Assembly (NCBI GenBank): GCA_016928125.1 | Contig: JAFGLK010000425.1 | Coordinates: forward strand, 1 to 11,942 | DNA: 11,942 nt | Source: Anaerolineae bacterium | Lineage (GTDB): Bacteria; Chloroflexota; Anaerolineae; UBA1429 | Reading direction: 5' to 3' | In this document: positions 1 to 7,315 of the stretch, one piece after another | Numbering within the stretch: the first letter of the stretch is position 1 | Layout of the letters: each line of letters opens with the position of its first letter | The notes under the pieces: model-generated | Databases searched by the model: none | Told to the model about the DNA's origin: nothing | What the model saw: the letters and a program-made list of their open reading frames with translations, nothing else | Position numbers and translations under genes: made by a program

Positions 1-1440
1 GAACTGATCCCGCGGCGTATAATCGATGAGCAGCTCGGCCCGATCCTCATACGACCCCTCAGCTGCCCAGAGCTCGCGCGGGGGCAGCCCCTCCAGCGCG
101 GGCTCGCCCGCGATGAGCATCAGCGTGAGCGCGTTGCGCTCACGCCAGCCCGGCCGGTCCACGATCTCCTGGATGATCGCGGCCAATTCCGGCGAGGTGT
201 AGACCTGTCCGGCGAGCCAATACTCGGTGATCACCCAGGGCACGGCATGCTCCGTACGGGGGCGCTCCGTAAGCAGGGCGCCCTGCTGAAAGTCGAGCGA
301 CTGATCGGCAGCCTCGCCATAGATAGTGAGGTCGACCTGGTGGTAGTAGGTCATCACCGACGTGACCCACAGCTCGGCATGGTTGATGCGTGCTCCCTGA
401 GGCACCTGCAGCTCAAAGAAACGCAACCCGCCATGATAGCGATCCTCGCCGCCTATGCGCACGGTCTCGGCGTCGCGATAGTTGCCCGTGCTCAGCACGT
501 AGGTGTCATGCTCGGGATAGGCGATGCGCTGATTAGTCTGGCGCTGGGGCACGCCGGTGATGCCCCGCACTGCCATGGCGTTCAGGATCGGCTCGCCGAC
601 GATGGGGACAAAGGCGATGTCGAGATGCTGGTCCTGCACGCTGATGGTGCGGGTGATGACCAGGGCGCTGAACGCGCCCACCTGCGCAAAAACGTCCACG
701 CCAGACACGACGACCTCCTGCGGCGTGCCGGGCTCGAGCAGGATGTCAAACACACGCTCTCCGGTGCTTGAGGCCAGCAGTTCGGCCAGGTGGAGCTCGA
801 CCTCGATCTCCATGCTCAGCGCCGAATGGCTCAGCCAACATCCAAAACCGCTCAGCCCCACCCGCTGGCGCTGATAGAGCCCATCGTCGGTGGTGCCGGC
901 AATCGGCTGCGCCGTCTGCCAGGCCTCACCCCCGATCAGGCCATACCAGTTGTGCTCATACGCAAGATCCGCGGCCCACCAGCGGCCCAAGGCGTCGCTG
1001 TAGGTAGATGGACTGCCCAGATCGACCCCGCGCCAGGTGGGCACCGTCTTTTCCGGGCCCCAGATCGCCTCGTCATCGACGAAGACGTAGGGCCGCAGAT
1101 AGAGCGTCTGCGCGTCTTGGGGCACATCCACATAGTCGTAAAAGTTGCGGCTGTCCCGGTAGGGCTGCATCTCGGTGCGATAGGGATAGGCCCTGTCGTA
1201 AGCATGCGTGGTCACGTCCCAGAACACGGCCGCTGTCCCGATCTCCTCGCCGCCCTCCACCCGCCAGTGGAGGGGAATGGTGGAACCGGGCGCGGTCAGC
1301 GCGGGAAGCCCCTCGAGCGCGACGCTGGCCTGCAAGAGCTTGCCAGCGACCTGCGGCCTGGCCATGACTTGGCCCGCCATGACCAGCACAAGCAACACAA
1401 CAAACAGTGAGAGCAGCGCTCTCGAGCGGTGGTTTGTCAC
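1..1440 (-). CDS. Secreted malectin-domain protein with a jelly-roll (DNRLRE/CBM96-like) domain, 3' end outside window
   Basis: The reading frame is open for 480 codons from GTG at 1440 down to base 1 and continues past the edge. An in-frame TGA lies only three codons upstream, and AAGGGGG (1445-1451) sits 4 nt before the GTG, so this start is nearly forced. Residues 8-22 are hydrophobic and VMA at 25-27 looks like a signal-peptidase I site, so the protein is probably exported. Residues about 45-130 (PGSTIPLHWRVEGG, LYLRPYVFVD) look like an Ig-like beta domain. Residues about 138-298 read as malectin: YSDALGRWWAAD, IAGTTDDGLYQRQR, ELHLAEL, GERVFDILLEPG and LNAMAVRGI. Residues about 308-480 (STGNYRDAETVRIGG, IVDRPGWRERNALTL, AELLIDY) resemble the DNRLRE/CBM96-type beta-sandwich. 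These folds commonly bind carbohydrate; a cell-surface glycan role is inference. No catalytic domain is visible in this part. Confidence 0.85.
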   Translation of the reverse strand, partial: MTNHRSRALLSLFVVLLVLVMAGQVMARPQVAGKLLQASVALEGLPALTAPGSTIPLHWRVEGGEEIGTAAVFWDVTTHAYDRAYPYRTEMQPYRDSRNFYDYVDVPQDAQTLYLRPYVFVDDEAIWGPEKTVPTWRGVDLGSPSTYSDALGRWWAADLAYEHNWYGLIGGEAWQTAQPIAGTTDDGLYQRQRVGLSGFGCWLSHSALSMEIEVELHLAELLASSTGERVFDILLEPGTPQEVVVSGVDVFAQVGAFSALVITRTISVQDQHLDIAFVPIVGEPILNAMAVRGITGVPQRQTNQRIAYPEHDTYVLSTGNYRDAETVRIGGEDRYHGGLRFFELQVPQGARINHAELWVTSVMTYYHQVDLTIYGEAADQSLDFQQGALLTERPRTEHAVPWVITEYWLAGQVYTSPELAAIIQEIVDRPGWRERNALTLMLIAGEPALEGLPPRELWAAEGSYEDRAELLIDYTPRDQF

Positions 1441-1444
1441 GATA

Positions 1445-1451
1445 CCCCCTT
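1445..1451 (-). promoter_or_regulatory. Ribosome binding site deciding the GTG start of the malectin-domain gene
   Basis: On the minus strand this reads AAGGGGG, 4 nt from the GTG at 1440. The frame has a TGA just upstream, so no other start is available. Confidence 0.6.
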
Positions 1452-1551
1452 CTCATGCATCCGGACCGAGCGTCTGGCCAGCCGCGTCGCACACCGCCGC
1501 TCCCTTTTGAGGCAGATGACCATCACACGCCTCGGTCCGTTCAGAGACCCT

Positions 1552-1580
1552 TTGACTCCTGTCATCGTCTGCGCTATCCT
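1552..1580 (+). promoter_or_regulatory. Sigma-70-like promoter of the THEP1-type NTPase gene
   Basis: TTGACT (1552-1557) and TATCCT (1575-1580) are separated by exactly 17 nt. Transcription would start near 1587, which leaves a leader of about 25 nt before the GTG at 1612 and lies just past the ATG at 1585. The -10 matches consensus at only four of six positions. Confidence 0.5.
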
Positions 1581-1611
1581 CGCCATGATCATCATCCCGA
1601 CCGAGGCGCTT

Positions 1612-2175
1612 GTGGATCCCTCGAACCTGGTGCTCTTGACCGGCCCACGTGAGACCGGCAAAACGACAGCCTGTGTGCGCTTTTGCGAGCGAGCGCGAGA
1701 ACTCGGCCTGCGCGTCGGCGGGATCCTCTGCCCGGCCACCTATGGTGCGTTCGGGGTCAAGACCGGATTCGAGGCGCTCGATCCCGCCAGCGGCGAGCGA
1801 CGCCGCCTGGCCACGGTCACCGCATCCAGCGCAGCCGGTCAGCGCGTGGGGCCGTACTACTTCGACGCCGCGGTCATGGCCTGGGCGCTGAAGCGGGTCC
1901 TGTGGGCCCTGGCCGAGCCCCTGGATGCGGCCATCCTCGACGAGATCGGGCCGCTGGAGCTGAATCAGGGGGCCGGATTCGCTCCGGCCCTCGACCGCCT
2001 TTCGGATGCCCGGCCCAGGCTCGTCATCCTGATCGTGCGGCCCGCGCTCTTGGGCCGCCTGCAGGCTCTACTGGCCGCCCACGATCCCCAGCTCGTGGCG
2101 CTCGAGCGCGCGTATCGCGACAACGTGCCCGACCAGCTCTTGCGCCTCCTGACCGATGCCCCGTCCTCCGCTTAG
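1612..2175 (+). CDS. THEP1-family nucleoside-triphosphatase
   Basis: P-loop NTPase of the THEP1 (NTPase_1) type, whose studied members slowly hydrolyse NTPs to NDPs; the cellular role is unknown. With the GTG start it has 187 residues, close to the usual 170-190. The Walker A motif is GPRETGKT (11-18) and the Walker B is AAILDEIGPLEL (106-117), matching the family's DEIGPMEL signature. Between them, VGGILCPA (35-42), VKTGFEALD (49-57) and VGPYYFD (79-85) follow the family pattern. The GTG at 1612 is preceded by GAGG with 5 nt spacing and lies downstream of the predicted promoter. An in-frame ATG at 1585 would add nine residues (MIIIPTEAL) but has no Shine-Dalgarno and overlaps the predicted transcription start. 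The gene is divergent from the malectin gene and converges on the nucleotidyltransferase fusion. Family is confident; the start is moderately so. Confidence 0.85.
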   Translation: MDPSNLVLLTGPRETGKTTACVRFCERARELGLRVGGILCPATYGAFGVKTGFEALDPASGERRRLATVTASSAAGQRVGPYYFDAAVMAWALKRVLWALAEPLDAAILDEIGPLELNQGAGFAPALDRLSDARPRLVILIVRPALLGRLQALLAAHDPQLVALERAYRDNVPDQLLRLLTDAPSSA

Positions 2176-2210
2176 GCGCAGGCAGTCTGGCTCGGGCCGC
2201 CGCCTGCGCC
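2175..2210. terminator. Hairpin between convergent genes, possible bidirectional terminator
   Basis: GGCGCAGGC (2175-2183) and GCCTGCGCC (2202-2210) form a perfect 9-bp inverted repeat around an 18-nt loop. It fills most of the 46-bp gap between two converging genes and starts on the last base of the NTPase stop codon. Neither side has a T-tract, so it is not a canonical intrinsic terminator; the assignment rests on stem strength and position. Confidence 0.5.
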
Positions 2211-2221
2211 CACGCGCGAGC

Positions 2222-4717
2222 CTAGCTCTGCAGGCCTTCAACGATGCGCTGGTAGCGAGCCACCAGGTCGCTGGCCTGCTCAGCCGAGCTGGCCTGAGCA
2301 TGCACATGAAACAGGGGGCGGTCCGGGTCGGGCAGCACCAGCACCCATTTCTCGTCGCCCAATTGAATCTTGACGCCATCGATCTGGGCCGCCATGCGAT
2401 CGCGGTATTGCTGGTTGAGCAGGCGCATCACGGTACCCTTGCTCTCCCAGGGACAGTCCACGAACCCACGGTCGATGTGATACTCCGGCACCGCAGCGAT
2501 GGCATCCATGAGCGTTGTGCCCTGGGTCGTGGTGTACTCGAGCATTCTGGCCACCGTCATCATGCCATCCACGAAGGGCTGGAACCCTGGCCAGATGAAA
2601 GCGCCATTGCTATCGGCGGCCATGATCACCTCTCGATTGTTGGCCGCCTGCATCATCGCCTGGGCATTCACCTTGGTGCGGATGACAGAGCCGCCATGTT
2701 CTTGCGCAATGCGCTCGAACACGTCAGGCATCGACACAGGCACGGCCAGGACGCCGCCTGGATTGGCTCGCAGGGCCATGATGGCCAGGGCCAACGCCAA
2801 CTGAGTACCTGGGATCTGCTCGCCGCCACAATCCACCACGAACACCCGCTCGCCGCCCACATCTAGACGCACGCCCATGGCCGTCTCGAGGACGCCGCAG
2901 ATCTTGCCCAGTTGTTTGAGTGAGCTCTGGAATTCGGTCTCTGAGATGGACATCTTGCCCGGATCGACGGCCTCGTTCAGGGCGACCACTCGACAGTGCA
3001 GATCGGTCAGCAGAGGCGCAAAGGTTTCAGCCGTCGGGCTATTGGCAAAGTCCACGGCGATGTAAGGGCTAGCCGCGCGAATCGCGTCGGCGTCGATGGC
3101 GGCCATAAAGGCGTTCTGATAGAGCTCACGGACATTGGCGGCATAGTTGATCTCGCCGATCTCGTCCAGGTAGACGCGCCGGAAATCCTCGCGGAAGAAG
3201 GTCCGCTCGATGTTGCGCTCCACATTGGTGCCCAGGTCCTGGCCGTCCGCGGCGAAAAACTTGATGTCCACCACCCGGCTATCATAGGGTGAAAGGCGCA
3301 CATGCACCCCACCCGCGGCGCCGCTGGTGCGCGTCATGAAACGCGCCACGGGGATGGGCCGGTAGCGTAGGTCGAGCGCGTGCACGCCCGAGGAGGGCAG
3401 GCCGGAGATGATCCCTCGCTTGATCATTCTTGAGCTGTTGTTGGGATCTCGGTTCACCGTCACGGTCGAGCCTTTGGGGAGCGAGGCGCCGAACGCGGCG
3501 CCCAGGCGCGCGGCCATCTCCGGGGTCAGGTCCACATTCACCAGGCCCGTGACGCCAAAGCGCCCAAAGAGCACGTGGCGGCCCTGGGCGCCCCAGATGA
3601 TGCTGGTGTTGACCGTCGCGCCCGCTTCCACCTCCTTGTTGGGCCAGATCTTGACGCTGGGATGAATGACTGCCCCCTCGCCCACAATCGATGCGTCGCC
3701 CACCACCGCGCCCTCAAAGAGGACGGCTTTGCGCTTCAAGCTACACTGCTGACCGACGATGGCGCCGCGCAGTTCCACGCTCTCGCCGATGTAGCAGTTG
3801 CGCCAGACAATGCTGCGCTCCAGATGGGCATAGCGATCGACGACGGAATAGTCTTGGATCACCGTGGGACCGTGGACGATCACCCCCTGGTTCAGCTTGA
3901 CCCCGGTGCCCAGGTATACGGGCCCATAGAGCTGCGCGTCCTCGGCGATCTCGACCCCTTCGCCACACCACACGCCGCTGGAGAGGTGGTGGCCCAGATC
4001 GACGCCCTTGACCCTGCCCTGCAGAATGTCAGCCGTAGCGCGCGCATATTCGTCGATGTTGCCTACATCGCACCAGTAGCCGTCAGCCACATAGCCAAAC
4101 ATCGGATCGCCGCGCTCGAGCAGCATGGGAAAAAGGTCTTTGCTAAAGTCAAAGCTGATCCCGGGCTCGAAGTAGTCGAGCATGTCGGGCTCGATCACAT
4201 AGATGCCGGTATTAACCGTATCGGAGATCACCTCACCCCAGCTGGGCTTTTCGAGGAATTGGCGGATGTATCCCTGGCTGTCAATGATTACCACACCATA
4301 CTCGAGCGGATTAGCCACATGATAAAGGGTCAACGTGGCCTTGGAGCTCTTCTCCTGATGGTACTGGGCGACCGCGCTCAGGTCGATATCGGTGACAGCA
4401 TCGCCGCTGATGACCATAAACGTGTCGTCCAGTAGATGCTGGGCCTGCTTGACGCTGCCGGCCGTGCCCAGCGGCGTCTCCTCGATCGAGTATTCGATGT
4501 TCATTCCCAAACTCTGGCCATCGCCGAAATAGTCCTGGATCGTCTCGGCCATGTAGTGCAGTGTGATCACCACATCGGTGATGCCGTGGCGCTTCAGGAG
4601 ATCGAGAATATGGAGGATGACGGGCTTGTTCACCATCGGTACCATGGGCTTGGGGCGATCCACGGTAAGTGGACGCAAACGCGACCCTGCACCACCTGCC
4701 ATCACAACCGCTTTCAT
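2222..4717 (-). CDS. Sugar-1-phosphate nucleotidyltransferase fused to a phosphohexomutase-like domain
   Basis: An 831-residue fusion, probably mannose-1-phosphate guanylyltransferase-like, making an NDP-sugar for surface glycans; the sugar and nucleotide are not provable here. Residues 1-235 are the transferase: [12 protein letters not shown] (7-18), RPKPMVP (21-27), TPLGTAGS (81-88), SGDAVTDID (104-112, D106 expected at the metal), FLEKP (154-158), [10 protein letters not shown] (169-178) and YWCDVGN (214-220). Residues about 245-380 are left-handed beta-helix repeats. Residues about 383-831 follow the four-domain phosphoglucomutase/phosphomannomutase fold, but its active-site loops are altered: RLSPYD (474-479) where TASHNP is usual, DVGGER (619-624) for DxDxDR, ADSNGAF (701-707) for GExSGH, and PDPDRP (796-801) for the phosphate loop. 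Mutase activity is therefore doubtful, although S476 aligns with the catalytic serine. The start is ATG 4717, behind AAGGAG with 7 nt spacing; an upstream TTG/ATG extension lacks support. Confidence 0.9.
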   Translation of the reverse strand: MKAVVMAGGAGSRLRPLTVDRPKPMVPMVNKPVILHILDLLKRHGITDVVITLHYMAETIQDYFGDGQSLGMNIEYSIEETPLGTAGSVKQAQHLLDDTFMVISGDAVTDIDLSAVAQYHQEKSSKATLTLYHVANPLEYGVVIIDSQGYIRQFLEKPSWGEVISDTVNTGIYVIEPDMLDYFEPGISFDFSKDLFPMLLERGDPMFGYVADGYWCDVGNIDEYARATADILQGRVKGVDLGHHLSSGVWCGEGVEIAEDAQLYGPVYLGTGVKLNQGVIVHGPTVIQDYSVVDRYAHLERSIVWRNCYIGESVELRGAIVGQQCSLKRKAVLFEGAVVGDASIVGEGAVIHPSVKIWPNKEVEAGATVNTSIIWGAQGRHVLFGRFGVTGLVNVDLTPEMAARLGAAFGASLPKGSTVTVNRDPNNSSRMIKRGIISGLPSSGVHALDLRYRPIPVARFMTRTSGAAGGVHVRLSPYDSRVVDIKFFAADGQDLGTNVERNIERTFFREDFRRVYLDEIGEINYAANVRELYQNAFMAAIDADAIRAASPYIAVDFANSPTAETFAPLLTDLHCRVVALNEAVDPGKMSISETEFQSSLKQLGKICGVLETAMGVRLDVGGERVFVVDCGGEQIPGTQLALALAIMALRANPGGVLAVPVSMPDVFERIAQEHGGSVIRTKVNAQAMMQAANNREVIMAADSNGAFIWPGFQPFVDGMMTVARMLEYTTTQGTTLMDAIAAVPEYHIDRGFVDCPWESKGTVMRLLNQQYRDRMAAQIDGVKIQLGDEKWVLVLPDPDRPLFHVHAQASSAEQASDLVARYQRIVEGLQS

Positions 4718-4724
4718 TACATCA

Positions 4725-4730
4725 CTCCTT
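4725..4730 (-). promoter_or_regulatory. Ribosome binding site fixing the fusion-protein start
   Basis: The minus strand reads AAGGAG, 7 nt before ATG 4717. The protein then begins MKAVVMAGG, the usual first strand of this nucleotidyltransferase family. Confidence 0.8.
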
Positions 4731-4804
4731 CTTTGCCAGCTGGAGCCGGGCGAGCCATCGCCGCCCTGGGCGCACGAGTATATCCAACACATCAATCCTC
4801 TCGC

Positions 4805-4813
4805 ATTATACCA
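4805..4813 (-). promoter_or_regulatory. Extended -10 promoter of the nucleotidyltransferase fusion gene
   Basis: The minus strand reads TGGTATAAT: a perfect TATAAT (4805-4810) with the TG of an extended -10. No good -35 hexamer sits 16-18 nt upstream, which is common for extended -10 promoters. Transcription would start near 4798, giving a leader of about 80 nt. Confidence 0.6.
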
Positions 4814-4857
4814 AAGCCGATCAAAACGCGCATCCTGCGTTTGGTGCGCTTGCTATG

Positions 4858-4885
4858 TTGACCGGGCTGGGTATGTCGGTAGAAT
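4858..4885 (+). promoter_or_regulatory. Sigma-70-like promoter of the Eis-like acetyltransferase gene
   Basis: TTGACC (4858-4863), a 16-nt spacer and TAGAAT (4880-4885) each match consensus at five of six positions. The predicted transcript starts near 4892, so any translation start upstream of that is excluded and the ATG at 4978 is favoured. Confidence 0.6.
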
Positions 4886-4964
4886 GGGAGGCCGTGAGTG
4901 CCGAGGCGGCCCCGTGGCCGCCGGGACCGTACATGCAACAGAGCCGAGCCGCGGAGTGCTCGCC

Positions 4965-4971
4965 AAAGGAG
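4965..4971 (+). promoter_or_regulatory. Ribosome binding site fixing the acetyltransferase start
   Basis: AAAGGAG lies 6 nt before ATG 4978. Upstream in-frame ATGs at 4855, 4873 and 4933 have no comparable site, and the first two lie before the predicted transcription start. Confidence 0.8.
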
Positions 4972-4977
4972 TGGGGG

Positions 4978-6216
4978 ATGGCGCTGTTGAGAGAGCTCGA
5001 TCTGCCGTTGGATCGGAAGGCGATTCGCCGTATCTGGCGCGAGGTGGGTTGGATCGGGGAGGACAAGGAGGAAGACGAGGCTATGGACCTTTTCGTGGGC
5101 TCGGCCCAGGCCATGGTCGCAGAGCTCGATCAGAGCCCCGAGTGTCTGGTCCTCAGCCACCCCGGCAGTCTGCGCTATCTGGATCAGCCGCTTCCGCTCT
5201 GCGCCGTCACCGGCGTGCTCACCAGTCGCGTGGCTCGCAAGCAGGGCCTGGCGCGACGCCTGACGGCCCGCCTGGTGGCCCACAGCGCTGCTCGGGGGGC
5301 GCAGGTGGCTGCCCTGGGCATCTTTGAGCAGGGCTTCTACAACCTGCTGGGCTTCGGTTGCGCCGCCTACGAGCACCTCGTGACCTTTGATCCCGCGCGC
5401 CTGCGCCACCTGGGCGGCTTTCGTGCGCCCCAGCGCATCGCCCCCGAGGACTGGGAGCGGGTGCACGCCTCACGCCTGGCGCGCCGCCAGAGCCACGGCA
5501 ACATCACCCTCTGGCCGGCCGAGGTCACCCGCGCAGAGATGATGTGGACCAAGAAAGGCTTTGGACTAGGCTACACGGACGGCCCAAGCGGTGAGTTGAC
5601 GCACCACTTCTGGTGCTCAAACGAGGGTGGAGAGCATGGGCCCTATAGCGTGTATTGGTTGAGCTACCAGACCAGGAGGCAATTCCTCGAGCTGATGGCT
5701 CTGCTCAAAAGCCTTGGCGATCAGGTGCATGCGGTGCGTATGGTCGAGCCGCCGGGGGTCCAATTGCAGGACCTGATCGAGCAGCCCTTCAAACAGCGGC
5801 GCCTCTCGGACAAGTCGGAGTTCGCTGCAGGCACGCGCGCCGCCGCTTGGTACCAGATGCGCATCTGCGACCTGCAAGGCTGTGTCGCCCAGATGGTCAC
5901 CTGTGGCGAGCGCCTACGCTTCAACCTGCGGCTGTCCGACCCGATCGGCGAGTACCTCGAGGCCGACTCGCCCTGGCGGGGGGTGGCTGGCGATTATGTG
6001 GTCGCCCTCGGCGAGCGCTCGTTCGCTGAGCCCGGGCATGACGCCGCGCTGCCCGACCTGACAGCCTCGGTGAACGCCTTCACCCGGCTCTGGTTGGGCG
6101 TGCGCCCGGCCAGTGGGTTGGCCTTCACCGATGATCTGGATGGCCCAGATGAGCTGCTTGCCCAACTTGACCGGGCCCTGAGGCTCCCGGCGCCCAAGGT
6201 GTTCTGGGACTTCTGA
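4978..6216 (+). CDS. Eis-like GNAT-family N-acetyltransferase with C-terminal SCP2-like domain
   Basis: This 412-residue protein has the architecture and length of the Eis family: an N-terminal GNAT fold, a second GNAT-like region and a C-terminal sterol-carrier-like domain. The acetyl-CoA signature is at 76-97 (AVTGVLTSRV then ARKQGLARRL, giving R-K-Q-G-L-A). FYNLLGFG (120-127) matches the family's FY-x-x-x-GFG, and its Y121 aligns with the general-acid Tyr126 described for mycobacterial Eis. The chain ends in VFWDF; in that enzyme the carboxylate of the last Phe acts as the general base, so a terminal Phe is consistent. The tail (RLWLGVRPASGLAF) fits the SCP2-like domain. Known relatives acetylate aminoglycosides or peptide lysines, but the substrate here is unknown and cannot be read from sequence. 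It has its own promoter, is divergent from the nucleotidyltransferase gene, and its stop lies 12 bp from the convergent permease stop. Confidence 0.87.
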   Translation: MALLRELDLPLDRKAIRRIWREVGWIGEDKEEDEAMDLFVGSAQAMVAELDQSPECLVLSHPGSLRYLDQPLPLCAVTGVLTSRVARKQGLARRLTARLVAHSAARGAQVAALGIFEQGFYNLLGFGCAAYEHLVTFDPARLRHLGGFRAPQRIAPEDWERVHASRLARRQSHGNITLWPAEVTRAEMMWTKKGFGLGYTDGPSGELTHHFWCSNEGGEHGPYSVYWLSYQTRRQFLELMALLKSLGDQVHAVRMVEPPGVQLQDLIEQPFKQRRLSDKSEFAAGTRAAAWYQMRICDLQGCVAQMVTCGERLRFNLRLSDPIGEYLEADSPWRGVAGDYVVALGERSFAEPGHDAALPDLTASVNAFTRLWLGVRPASGLAFTDDLDGPDELLAQLDRALRLPAPKVFWDF

Positions 6217-6228
6217 CGGCCTGGACTC

Positions 6229-7140
6229 TCAACCGCCGAGGAGCGAGATCAGAACCGTCAGCGAGATAGCGCTCAGCAGGGTGGATACCAGGATGACGCT
6301 GCTGACAAACTCGGCGTCGGCGTCAAACTCGATGGCCACCAACGCCGAGCTGACTGCCGTGGGCATGGAGGCCTCGACGATGGCCACCTGACGGGCCAGG
6401 CCGGTCAGTCCGAACAGGGGGGCCAGGCCCACAGCGGCTAGCGCGCCCACCACCAGGCGCAGAAACACGCCGACGGCCACATCTTTGACCCGCTTGCCCA
6501 TGCGGGTCTGCGAGAGCTGCATGCCCAGCATCATCAGCAGGATCGGCACCGCGGCCCGGGCAATCAACGCCACCGGCTTGTCGATGACCTCCGGTATGGG
6601 CCATCCCAAGCCGCGAATGATGAGGGCCAGGGCAAAGGCATAGGGAGCCGGCAGGCGCAGCACCCGCCCCAGCGCGCGCAGGCTGCCCCCGTTGCTGCGG
6701 TTCGCGAAAAAGGCCGCCACTGTGTAGGTGGCCAGGCTGGACGCCACGAAAAAGACGCTGGCCAGTTCGAGCCCCGGATCGCCATAGGCAAAGAGAACCA
6801 CCGAGAGGCCAAAGTTCCCTGCGTTGAGAAAGGCGATGCTCAGGATAAGGGCATCGGTGCGCTTGCCGTCCCAGCCCAGCAGGCGGCCCACCAACAGGCC
6901 CAGCAGGGACATGAGCAGCGTGATGCTCAGGGCGAAGGCGATCATCAACCCGAACTCTCCGGCGCCCACCGTCGAATTGGCGATCAACGAAAAGACCAGG
7001 CAAGGAGTCAGCACATAGATGGCCATGCGCGACAGATGCTTGCGGTCTACTTGGAGCTGTCGATCGAGCACCACCCCCGCGCCCATCACCAGGAAGGTCG
7101 GCAGGATGTTGTTGGCAAAGATACGCCACAAGAGCTCCAA
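6229..7140 (-). CDS. AEC-family (auxin efflux carrier-like) membrane permease
   Basis: A 303-residue, very hydrophobic protein with about ten predicted membrane segments, the usual size and topology of AEC transporters, which move small organic acids or related solutes across the inner membrane. Family-like stretches are NILPTFLVMGAGVVL (11-25) at the N terminus, FLNAGNFGLSVVLFAYG (104-120), VPILLMMLGMQLS (198-210) and VEASMPTAVSSALVA (255-269) followed by the final helix pair. The substrate cannot be assigned. The start is TTG at 7140, behind a G-rich stretch (AGGGGG, 4 nt away); TTG is unusual, but the first membrane helix begins right after it and the next ATG (MGAGVVL, codon 19) would cut that helix. 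The gene stands alone, divergent from tyrS. No convincing promoter hexamers were seen on its strand. Confidence 0.9.
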   Translation of the reverse strand: MELLWRIFANNILPTFLVMGAGVVLDRQLQVDRKHLSRMAIYVLTPCLVFSLIANSTVGAGEFGLMIAFALSITLLMSLLGLLVGRLLGWDGKRTDALILSIAFLNAGNFGLSVVLFAYGDPGLELASVFFVASSLATYTVAAFFANRSNGGSLRALGRVLRLPAPYAFALALIIRGLGWPIPEVIDKPVALIARAAVPILLMMLGMQLSQTRMGKRVKDVAVGVFLRLVVGALAAVGLAPLFGLTGLARQVAIVEASMPTAVSSALVAIEFDADAEFVSSVILVSTLLSAISLTVLISLLGG

Positions 7141-7234
7141 GGTGCCCCCTATCAGGTCAAGATGACGCGCGTAGCCAGATCTCCCTCACCGAGCCCGCCT
7201 TTTATTGGTTTCCTGCGCCTTTATCCCGTTTGTT

Positions 7235-7307
7235 TCGATTTGACAAAGGCAGTATGGCAGCATACCATTGACTGATGCTACGAGAGTTATCGAGGATGTC
7301 AAATCGA
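7235..7307. repeat. 11-bp perfect inverted repeat flanking the tyrS promoter and leader
   Basis: TCGATTTGACA (7235-7245) and TGTCAAATCGA (7297-7307) are exact reverse complements. The left arm contains the -35 hexamer and the right arm ends at the tyrS Shine-Dalgarno. The arm centres are 62 bp apart, about six helical turns. The left arm lies upstream of the predicted transcript, so a tyrS RNA hairpin is not expected; a paired protein-binding site is possible. Confidence 0.6.
7240..7268 (+). promoter_or_regulatory. Promoter of tyrS
   Basis: A perfect TTGACA (7240-7245), a 17-nt spacer and TACCAT (7263-7268, four of six). Transcription would begin near 7275, about 41 nt before ATG 7316. The spacer and -10 contain the dyad GTATG-GCAG-CATAC (7252-7265), a possible operator. 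Confidence 0.6.
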
Positions 7308-7315
7308 GGGGGAGC

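Noticed and set aside
1429..1611. Longer NTPase starting at 1429
   Set aside because: It would overlap the divergent GTG start and run through its own predicted promoter, and the added residues are not family-like.
2156..2866. Plus-strand open frame overlapping the end of the NTPase gene and the fusion gene
   Set aside because: It is antisense to the phosphohexomutase-like domain, with histidine-rich composition typical of a reverse-strand shadow.
3575..4435. Long open frame on the plus strand within the nucleotidyltransferase gene
   Set aside because: It is the antisense shadow of a clearly coding GC-rich gene; it has no ribosome site and its sequence resembles no family I recognise.
4718..4795. 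N-terminal extension of the nucleotidyltransferase fusion
   Set aside because: The strong ribosome site before 4717 and the MKAVVMAGG beginning match the family; the extra residues do not.
4669..4977. Upstream extension of the acetyltransferase to the in-frame ATG at 4669
   Set aside because: It would overlap the divergent gene's start and include both promoters; the ribosome site at 4965-4971 and family length support 4978.
7268..7315. TTG at 7268 as the tyrS start
   Set aside because: It overlaps the -10 hexamer and lies upstream of the expected transcript; ATG 7316 has a ribosome site and a family-typical N terminus.
7141..7315. T-box riboswitch upstream of tyrS
   Set aside because: No T-box consensus or antiterminator/terminator stems are seen, and the predicted leader is only about 41 nt.
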